Shown here one piece after another: positions 1 to 5,299 of a stretch of DNA of 5,299 bases (positions are counted from its first letter, which is position 1; each line of letters begins with the position of its first letter). The stretch lies in assembly GCA_018608735.1 (NCBI GenBank), contig JABAYZ010000303.1, positions 1 through 5,299 on the forward strand, written 5' to 3'. The notes beneath the pieces are model-generated. The model did not search any database and was not told the origin of the DNA. It worked only from the letters and a program-made list of their open reading frames with translations. Made by a program: the position numbers and the translations under genes. This DNA comes from Flavobacteriaceae bacterium. GTDB taxonomy: Bacteria > Bacteroidota > Bacteroidia > Flavobacteriales > Flavobacteriaceae.

Positions 1-1
1 G

Positions 2-1672
2 AAAAAACTGCAATCCACGCTCACGGAACAGGATATGCTCGTTGCGATCCTAGAGGATCGTAGTGAACAAGAGCTCCTCTCCTACTGGCTCATACTTGAA
101 GCAAACATCAAAACTGATATCGAAACACAGTATGAAAAAGCCTGGAATAAATGGAAATCCCATGAAACAGAAGAAAAAACTGGAGATATAGCTCAACAGG
201 TCGCACAGTTCTTAATGTACGCAGGAAGGTATAGAGAGTTCACTGAAAGAGTTCACCGTATAATGGTCGCAAACCGATTAATTAACTTTGGTCAACAACA
301 TAAAAAATATGTTCTAGCCAACGGAGAACTTGCCCAATTGCTTTCTGTAAAAGAGAAATTCAACGAGTCTATTGAAATTTATAAAGATGTTATTGAGAGT
401 GCTACTTCTGTATTTGGTGCAGTCAGCGATGAGGTTGCTGATGAAAAAAAAGGGCTGGCGAGTGTTGCGACGCTTACGTCTAAGGAAGGCGAACCTTTGC
501 TCCGTGAGGTTTTATCAATTCGCCAAGAACTTTACGGTAAAAACCACTTAAAAACTGCGGATGATTTGTTAGCACTGGGCGGGCTGCTGTGGGGCACAGA
601 AAGTGGCGATAATGTTGAGGCAAAAAATTTACTCCACAAAGCAGTGAAAATTTACTCATCCCATTTAGGAAAAGACAGCCCATTAACAGCCAGAGCAATG
701 TCACAATTAGCCATATTTATGATGGATATCGACCATGATTATGTTGGCGCAGAACCTTTGCTGATCGAAGCACTAACTGTAATGAATAATGTACTCGGAT
801 CAGAGCATCCAAGGTCTGCAGACGTTCTCAACAACCTTGGCCATTTATTTAGTTGGACCGAAAGATATGACGAAGCAAGAGAAGCCTATAGTCTGGACCT
901 GAAGATTAAAGAAAACAGGTATGGCAAGAATTCCATCGACGTAGCTCAAAGTCTAAACTCTCTCGCTACGCTTCTAAACGATATGGGTAATTACACTGAA
1001 GCGGAAGCTTTATTTCGGCGCTCACACAAAATAATATCTAAAAAATTAGGTGTGCAACATTCTTGGTCGATATCCTCCAAATATAGCCTAGCTGTTCTAC
1101 TCAGTTACAAGAGTGATTTAGAAGCTGCAGAAGCTATATTCGAGGAAGTCAATCAGCTAGAGGGCCAAAATAGCAGCTCACCCAAAGCTCAAGCACTGTA
1201 TTGGTATGTTTACAAATTAAAGAAAGATCGAGCTTTTGAAGAAGCCACCAATTACTCCCTTAGATTAATCGAGATTGAAATTGGTGAGTTGGGAGAAAGG
1301 CACATCAATCTCGCCGCTTCATTTTATAATTTAGGCGAGATATTTTATGAGCAAAGACTATTTGCTCAAGCATGTAATTATTTTAACCAGTGTTTGAGCA
1401 TTGAAGTAGATGAATTAGGTCCAAATGATGTTGTGCTCTCCCTGACCTTTTTGTCATTAGGAGAATGTCAATATCATCTAAGTGATTTTACGGAAGCTGA
1501 AAAAAACCTCAGAAAAGCATATTCTTTGCAGCTCATGGAAGATGGCGAAAATAATCCTGAACTAAAAAGAGTTTTGGAACTTTTATTAAAGACGTTAATC
1601 GCGAATAAGAACGATGCGGAGGCTCGTTTAATTAAGGAAAAGCTTTTTTCTCTAAATGGATCAAAGAAATAG
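2..1672 (+). CDS. C-terminal part of a TPR protein, probably a STAND NTPase-TPR sensor (5' end outside window)
   Basis: The frame is open from base 2, so the first ATG (base 35) is probably internal: the eleven codons before it begin K-K-L-Q and align with residues 377-380 (numbered from the TTG at 5173) of the minus-strand paralog in this window, well downstream of that protein's NTPase. The visible 556 residues start with a helical spacer, with LLSYW matching LLYW in the paralog. About nine tandem 42-residue TPR units of the kinesin-light-chain/TPR_12 type follow. Starting points, counted from the ATG, are near residues 128 (degenerate), 171, 215, 258, 300, 342, 383, 423 and 465. Typical marks are the A-x-L-x-x-L-x-x-x-Y and EAE-x-L-x-x-x-A-L-x-I patterns. 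There is no signal peptide or membrane segment, so it is probably cytosolic. TPR superhelices bind protein or peptide ligands; a sensor role is inferred. The NTPase half is expected upstream but unseen. It ends in TAG, 348 bp from the convergent neighbour's stop. Confidence 0.9.
   Translation, partial: KKLQSTLTEQDMLVAILEDRSEQELLSYWLILEANIKTDIETQYEKAWNKWKSHETEEKTGDIAQQVAQFLMYAGRYREFTERVHRIMVANRLINFGQQHKKYVLANGELAQLLSVKEKFNESIEIYKDVIESATSVFGAVSDEVADEKKGLASVATLTSKEGEPLLREVLSIRQELYGKNHLKTADDLLALGGLLWGTESGDNVEAKNLLHKAVKIYSSHLGKDSPLTARAMSQLAIFMMDIDHDYVGAEPLLIEALTVMNNVLGSEHPRSADVLNNLGHLFSWTERYDEAREAYSLDLKIKENRYGKNSIDVAQSLNSLATLLNDMGNYTEAEALFRRSHKIISKKLGVQHSWSISSKYSLAVLLSYKSDLEAAEAIFEEVNQLEGQNSSSPKAQALYWYVYKLKKDRAFEEATNYSLRLIEIEIGELGERHINLAASFYNLGEIFYEQRLFAQACNYFNQCLSIEVDELGPNDVVLSLTFLSLGECQYHLSDFTEAEKNLRKAYSLQLMEDGENNPELKRVLELLLKTLIANKNDAEARLIKEKLFSLNGSKK
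416..1534 (+). repeat. Tandem TPR array, about 9 units, in the plus-strand protein
   Basis: Units of 40-44 codons recur, each opening with a short H-P/S-x-x-x-A-x-like turn, then an A helix with N-N-L-G or similar, then a B helix with EA-x-x-x-L or AE-x-L-F. Clear copies are at residues 258-299 (SADVLNNLGHLF), 300-341 (AQSLNSLATLL, EAEALFRRS) and 465-506 (TFLSLGECQYH). The first unit (from residue 128) and the one near 383 are degenerate. The repeats are divergent in DNA sequence, so this is an old protein-level array rather than a recent DNA tandem duplication. Confidence 0.85.
1415..1672 (+). repeat. Left arm of an imperfect inverted repeat: 3' end shared by the two paralogs
   Basis: The last TPR and C-terminal cap read in plus orientation correspond codon by codon to the complement of 2269-2021. 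Shared residues include LTFLS-x-GECQ-x-H, F-x-x-AE-x-NL-x-KAY-x-LQL-x-E and RVL-x-LL. About half of 70 residues are identical by eye. In the best stretch (about 1436-1480 against 2248-2204) most DNA differences fall at third codon positions, which points to selection on the protein rather than a recent inversion. Confidence 0.75.
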
Positions 1673-2020
1673 AAATGGCACTGTCAGAATAGGCATGCTT
1701 GAAGCGTCTGCGAAACATGGAGGGAAGAGAGTGGTGATGTTTTACCGATTTGACTATCAGAGATTGATTAGGCTCGTCCCTTTTTCATTGGCTTTCTGGA
1801 AGGATACTATAGTCTTTGTGATTATTTCGCTGTTGATTGCTCGAAACGTGTCCAGCATAGTGCTCTGATCGATATTGAATTAACGACGAAAGTGTTCCAG
1901 GTAATGCTTAAAACAGGTTATATTAATTACGGCGTTTGAAATTTTTCGGAGGCTGCTTTGAGGTTTGGATACGCGCGTAAAGTTGTTAAGATTAAAAAAT
2001 CATGCGTCATCGTTGAATTG
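1673..2020. other. Convergent intergenic spacer (348 bp)
   Basis: This is the only non-genic stretch longer than 300 bases. It separates the TAG of the plus-strand gene from the TGA of the minus-strand gene. It contains a doubtful small ORF (1731-1868) and a start-less open stretch in another plus frame (1772-1939). I found no GC-rich hairpin followed by a T-run in either direction. The only perfect symmetries are short, such as the loop-less 10-bp palindrome tacgcgcgta at 1970-1979. I see no tRNA, attachment site, insertion-sequence end or convincing promoter. Confidence 0.7.
1731..1868 (+). CDS. Possible small hydrophobic protein, 45 aa (doubtful)
   Basis: I do not recognise this protein. 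The reason to list it is a strong Shine-Dalgarno match, GGAGGG at 1719-1724, six bases before a GTG at 1731; a second GTG and an ATG (1737) follow in frame. The frame is open back to an ATG at 1656 inside the end of the upstream gene, but that start has no ribosome-binding site. The product has a basic aromatic N-terminal part (residues 4-14, three Arg), then two hydrophobic stretches, about 15-23 and 26-37, separated by K-D. This could make one imperfect membrane helix. It follows the TPR gene by 58 bp on the same strand and could be co-transcribed. A chance ORF is at least as likely, because another plus frame is open across the same DNA and composition gives no coding signal. Confidence 0.2.
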   Translation: MVMFYRFDYQRLIRLVPFSLAFWKDTIVFVIISLLIARNVSSIVL

Positions 2021-2269
2021 TCATTTATTTAGATCATCCAGCTTAAGCATAGTTTTTTGAGCTTGTTCAAGCTTGCCAAGTGCGTTGAAGGTTTCATATA
2101 AAAGGCGTAAAACGCGCCCTAAATTTTTACCTTTTTCGTCATATTCTATTAATTGAAGCGTATAGGCTTTTTGAAGATTTAGCTCTGCGTCGTCGAATTT
2201 AGCTTGGTGAAATTGACACTCTCCGATCGATAAAAATGTCAGTGCAATCTCTGGATCATATTCCCCCAA
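2021..2269 (-). repeat. Right arm of the imperfect inverted repeat: 3' end shared by the two paralogs
   Basis: On the minus strand this encodes the last TPR and the C-terminal cap (LTFLSIGECQFH, NLQKAYTLQLIE, RVLRLL, then KLDDLNK at the end). It matches the end of the plus-strand gene at 1415-1672 in register. The two arms lie head-on around the 348-bp spacer. Confidence 0.75.
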
Positions 2270-5200
2270 TTCTCGAAGCTCAATCTGAAGAGTTTTTTGA
2301 AAATATTGTTCAGCCTCTAAATATATTGTTTGTTTAGCCAAAGTTTTACCTAAATTGTAATACGTTAATGCAATATCTTCATGATCAGGCCCGAGATTGA
2401 GCTCTTCAATTGCTAACGTCTTACGATAGTATTCTTCAGCAACCTTATAATGCGATAGTTCAAGGTATATATCAGCAATATCGAAACAAGTTTGTGCGAG
2501 ATCTGGATGATAGGCCCCCTGTAATAAATTTTGTGCTTCCAGGGCTCGTTTGTATAAAGGTTCGGCCATATTGTAATCCCCAAGGCGCAGGTAAGTTTCA
2601 GCTAGGTATTGCAGCGGGAGGATTAGCCGACCTAAGTCCCCGGGAAAAACCTTTTCAATAATTTTTAGAGTTTCTTTATAATATATTAATGCTTCTTGAT
2701 GCTCCCCATTTTCACTCAGCGTGAACGCAATAAGGCATAAAACATCTGAACGATGTGGATCATTGGGCTGCAATATCTCATCATAAACCTGGATTGCTTT
2801 CTCCAAATAGTTTACTGCAATGGAACTTTTTTCGTTGCGGTATAAAAAGTCACCCATTGACCGCAATGCGTCGGCGTAGGACTTACTCAATTTCCCTGTT
2901 GATGCTTTGGATATTTCAATTGCCTGTTCAAAACAGTGGAAAGCGCCTTCGAAATTACGTTCCTCACTATAAATTGTCGCCAAAAGGGTGAAAGAAGCCG
3001 ACGTATAGGGATGATTTTCAAGTTTTTTCTTGCATATGTCGTTAGCTCGGATGACATAAGCTTTTTTCTTTGCAAAATCAGTTTCTGTAACGGAAAGATT
3101 GGCTAGTAGTCGAGCAATTTCAGGGTGATCATCCGGAAATATTGATTCAGCGATTGCAAGGGCATGTGTTTGATAATCCTTGGCTTCCTCAGTTTTGTTA
3201 AAAAAATTGAACAAAAGTAACCCAAGGTTTGAAATTGGCTTTAGGATGTCCGTGCTGTAGTCACCCAAAACTTCTTGATAAATCTTAATGGATTTTTTGT
3301 AGCAATGAGCTGCTTCTTCATAGGCAGCTTCGCCCTCATAGGCCCTACCCAAATTATTGAGTGATTGGGCATATTCAACGCTATATTCGCCGTTGCGTTT
3401 CTTATAATTTTCCCCAACCAATTGGTGTCGATTGATGGCATCTTTAAAAAGGCTAAGTTCAATGTCGATATTTGCCAAATTATTAAGCGTTTGCAGTGTT
3501 TCACCATGCGCTATTCCAAGGTTTTTTTCTTGAATTGATAGCGCTTGCAAAGCGGTTGCTTTGGCAGATCCAAAAGAGCCTCGCGCATAATCGGCTGCAA
3601 CAAGGCGGTTTAAAAGTTTTGCAGTGTCCGGATGCCTCTCACCGGATTTTCTAAGGCGTGTTTCTAGTAACTCATTTAGAAGCGAAACTCCCTTATCATA
3701 CTCGGATATACTGATTAAAATGTCTGACTTGCTTAGTTTAGCTCGCTCCAACTCATCTTTCGAAAGATACTTCTCTAGCCTAGTCAAAAAAATTGTAGAG
3801 CCAAGGGCCGGTTTATATCGGCTAGCATAAAAAAGAAATTCTATCCATGCCAGCAATATTAGTGCTCCGGTCTTATTAGGATCTGCATGGTACCATTTTT
3901 GTGCTAAATATTTGCCATAGGTCTCTAATCGCGTGCTTGTGTTGTTCTCTACATGCCGCCAATAAAGCAGAGTTTCGCTTTTAGAACGGTATTTAATCAG
4001 GCTCATAAAACCTGAAGTACTGTTCAAAAACGTCTGCAGTTTTTTCCAATCCTGTGCCTGTTGCCACTGATAAGGAATTTCTTCTGCTGCACGCTCATCT
4101 GATACAATGCTTTGGCCATCCTTAAATGCATATTGCCCAAACCACTTACTAAGCTTTTTGTGCGCAGTGCGTCTGAGGTTTAAGGCTTCCTCACTCTGTC
4201 CCTCCTGCCCGATCGTGTTGTTACCTGCCATGTACCTGTCAGAGACAGCAATGCACATATAGTCATGTGCAAATATCAAGCGGCCTGATGCATCGATGAG
4301 AGTGGGACCCAAAGCATTGCGGATGTAGGCCCAGTGCATCGGCTTTAGACCCAAGTAACCAAGGATCTCTTCCTCACGCAGCCCTGCACGTGCCGCCCAA
4401 AGTGCCGTCATAATCTCGCGCAACATGTTCGCGCCGAAGTCCTGTTCGATACGCTCAAGTACGCGTTCAAATAAATCATCTACAGTTATACTGGTCAGAT
4501 AATGATCTAAGCGATGGCTCAGTTGTTCGTGTTCCCCAAAGAGTCTTAACTCTTCTGCCAGTGTGAGCAGAAATAGTGGATTTACCGCAAGTTCATGCGC
4601 CATCACTTGCACGACTAGGCTGTCTGGCAGCGTCTTGTTGAACAGTGACAAGTATGACGTAAAGACCAGTTCAGCGGTCTTGGCATCTAAAGGTATGACG
4701 CTCACACGAGACCAATCAGCTTTGTCTAGCAGTGCATTATTCACCTCTCCTGGAAGTGTCGAGATCACAAGATGAATATGCTTGGGCAACATACGTGGAA
4801 ACCATCTCAGATCACGCCGATCAGAAAGGCCATTGAGCGCATCAATTACAAATAGAAATTTCTTACCCTGCATTTCGCACCATGCGCTTGCATTCGCCAG
4901 CCAGATCGGAAGGCTGTCCAATAGTTCATCAGGATCAGAGGCAAGATCATCTGTACTCTCTGTCATGCGCTGAATGCATTCAATCAAGCGCCGTACAAGA
5001 AATATGGGATCTGTGGCGTCTGCCGTTGCGCCAAGATAATGCGCATGAACTTCAATGTTTTCTTCACGGTCACTTACAGATTTTAACCAGTTTGCCAGAA
5101 GCGCGCTTTTTCCCCCTCCTGAGGGCCCATCAATCAGGATCCACTGCTTATTTTCAGAAAGCGCCCTATCCAAAGCGGCTAAATACTGGTCTCCGCCGAT

Positions 5201-5299
5201 GTATAGTCTCTGACGTGGCAGCGCATACGCTTCATGCTGCAGGGTTTCGCGCTCAAAGGCATCAGGGATATCAGAGGCTGGGAACTCACGGTTCAGGAT
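2021..5299 (-). CDS. STAND NTPase (NACHT/nephrocystin-3-like) with C-terminal TPR array (5' end outside window)
   Basis: There are 1092 visible residues and the frame is open through base 5299. A TTG at 5173 could serve as a start, but it is almost certainly internal: it lies only 15 residues before the P-loop, and the upstream codons carry a family-typical linker with FP, FERE, HLAYA and RQRLYIGG. Numbering from that TTG: Walker A GPSGGGKS (16-23); family-like HYLGATADATDP (45-56) and RRLIE (61-65); Walker B FLFVIDALNGL (106-116); sensor-like HLVISTLPGE (134-143); NPLFLLTLAEELR (198-210); a winged-helix region (about 235-315) with RAGLREEEIL and FAHDYM; a helical spacer (about 330-505); about twelve TPRs (514-1010); and a short cap. 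Known STAND proteins use nucleotide binding to oligomerise after the C-terminal repeats bind a ligand. In this family the N-terminus is often DUF4062 and would lie beyond the right edge. The protein is probably cytosolic. An immune or stress-signalling role is inferred from architecture only. Confidence 0.93.
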   Translation of the reverse strand: MLNREFPASDIPDAFERETLQHEAYALPRQRLYIGGDQYLAALDRALSENKQWILIDGPSGGGKSALLANWLKSVSDREENIEVHAHYLGATADATDPIFLVRRLIECIQRMTESTDDLASDPDELLDSLPIWLANASAWCEMQGKKFLFVIDALNGLSDRRDLRWFPRMLPKHIHLVISTLPGEVNNALLDKADWSRVSVIPLDAKTAELVFTSYLSLFNKTLPDSLVVQVMAHELAVNPLFLLTLAEELRLFGEHEQLSHRLDHYLTSITVDDLFERVLERIEQDFGANMLREIMTALWAARAGLREEEILGYLGLKPMHWAYIRNALGPTLIDASGRLIFAHDYMCIAVSDRYMAGNNTIGQEGQSEEALNLRRTAHKKLSKWFGQYAFKDGQSIVSDERAAEEIPYQWQQAQDWKKLQTFLNSTSGFMSLIKYRSKSETLLYWRHVENNTSTRLETYGKYLAQKWYHADPNKTGALILLAWIEFLFYASRYKPALGSTIFLTRLEKYLSKDELERAKLSKSDILISISEYDKGVSLLNELLETRLRKSGERHPDTAKLLNRLVAADYARGSFGSAKATALQALSIQEKNLGIAHGETLQTLNNLANIDIELSLFKDAINRHQLVGENYKKRNGEYSVEYAQSLNNLGRAYEGEAAYEEAAHCYKKSIKIYQEVLGDYSTDILKPISNLGLLLFNFFNKTEEAKDYQTHALAIAESIFPDDHPEIARLLANLSVTETDFAKKKAYVIRANDICKKKLENHPYTSASFTLLATIYSEERNFEGAFHCFEQAIEISKASTGKLSKSYADALRSMGDFLYRNEKSSIAVNYLEKAIQVYDEILQPNDPHRSDVLCLIAFTLSENGEHQEALIYYKETLKIIEKVFPGDLGRLILPLQYLAETYLRLGDYNMAEPLYKRALEAQNLLQGAYHPDLAQTCFDIADIYLELSHYKVAEEYYRKTLAIEELNLGPDHEDIALTYYNLGKTLAKQTIYLEAEQYFQKTLQIELRELGEYDPEIALTFLSIGECQFHQAKFDDAELNLQKAYTLQLIEYDEKGKNLGRVLRLLYETFNALGKLEQAQKTMLKLDDLNK
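2144..3661 (-). repeat. Tandem TPR array, about 12 units, in the minus-strand protein
   Basis: Counted from the TTG at 5173, units begin near residues 514, 556, 597, 639, 683, 721, 763, 807, 846, 889, 931 and 973, a spacing of 38-44 and mostly 42. Recurrent patterns are HPD/HPE-x-A at the unit start, NNLG or YNLGK in helix A, and AE-x-x-Y-x-x-x-L-x-I-x-E in helix B, as in kinesin-light-chain-type TPRs. The C-terminal units (889-1010) are closest to consensus. The unit from 683 is shortened to about 38 residues and weak in its second helix. Confidence 0.88.
4229..5128 (-). other. P-loop NTPase (NACHT/AAA-like) and winged-helix region of the minus-strand protein
   Basis: Walker A GPSGGGKS is encoded at 5105-5128, with Lys22 and Ser23 as the expected phosphate and Mg2+ ligands. 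Walker B is at about 4832-4858 and keeps Asp111 after four hydrophobic residues, but has A-L-N instead of the acidic pair common in other NACHT proteins. D-A-L-N after the hydrophobic strand fits the nephrocystin-3/TEP1-like branch as I know it. The sensor strand HLVIST, the helical NPLFLL segment and the RAGLREEEIL winged-helix segment follow in the family order. The ATPase looks intact, with no frameshift or lost catalytic residue. Confidence 0.85.

Noticed and set aside
35..37. ATG as the start codon of the plus-strand TPR gene
   Set aside because: The frame is open to the window edge, the preceding codons (KKLQ) align with the paralog, and no Shine-Dalgarno sequence is visible upstream.
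480..704. Minus-strand 74-codon open frame inside the plus-strand TPR gene
   Set aside because: It is antisense to clear TPR coding sequence and has no family features.
1638..1647. Palindrome aaaagctttt with following T-run near the end of the plus gene, as a terminator
   Set aside because: It has no loop, almost no GC pairs, and lies before the stop codon.
1970..1979. Palindrome tacgcgcgta as an operator or terminator
   Set aside because: It is only 10 bp, has no loop, no T-run and no second copy, so chance is sufficient.
1927..2010. Minus-strand 27-aa ORF just after the NTPase-TPR stop, faintly like a helix-turn-helix N-terminus
   Set aside because: It is too short, has no ribosome-binding site, and the resemblance rests on a few residues.
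1958..2032. Plus-strand 24-aa ORF from a TTG preceded by GGAGG
   Set aside because: Very short with a rare start codon, and it runs into the opposite gene's stop; no other support.
2410..4973. Several 60-90 codon open frames on both strands inside the minus-strand gene
   Set aside because: They lie wholly within a gene with clear domain structure and have no recognisable products; they are shadows.
5171..5173. TTG as the start codon of the minus-strand NTPase gene
   Set aside because: The open frame continues 42 codons to the window edge with family-like linker sequence, and a start 15 residues before Walker A would remove conserved sequence.

Overview
The window carries the two 3'-ends of a tail-to-tail (convergent) pair of paralogous genes. 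Both encode large STAND-type NTPase/tetratricopeptide-repeat (TPR) proteins, and both run off the window at their 5' ends. No housekeeping gene, RNA gene, insertion sequence or CRISPR array is visible. The organism is a bacterium, given dense intronless coding and short intergenic space. Base composition is moderate to low GC, about 35-40% in the TPR parts and about 50% in the NTPase part. Architectures like this occur in proteobacteria, cyanobacteria and other bacteria with complex signalling, and nothing here fixes the taxon.

Layout: (1) Bases 2-1672, plus strand, hold the C-terminal 556 residues of a TPR protein whose NTPase half must lie left of the window. (2) Bases 1673-2020 are the convergent spacer. 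It contains a doubtful small hydrophobic ORF (1731-1868) with a good ribosome-binding site, and no convincing terminator. (3) Bases 2021-5299, minus strand, hold 1092 residues of a protein with a linker, a NACHT/AAA-like P-loop NTPase of the nephrocystin-3/TEP1-like type, a winged-helix region, a helical spacer and about twelve TPRs. Its N-terminus, in this family often a DUF4062 domain, lies right of the window.

The two proteins align from a shared K-K-L-Q motif after the winged helix to the C-terminus. The last ~70 residues are about half identical by eye. The flanks of the TPR array correspond, but the plus-strand protein has about nine repeats and the minus-strand protein about twelve, so the pair differs by roughly three 42-residue units. 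By family logic the TPR array would sense a ligand, the NTPase would act as an oligomerisation switch, and the unseen N-terminus would be the effector. STAND-TPR proteins of this general layout include known antiphage sensors, so a two-receptor immune or stress-signalling locus is a reasonable hypothesis, but nothing in the window proves it.
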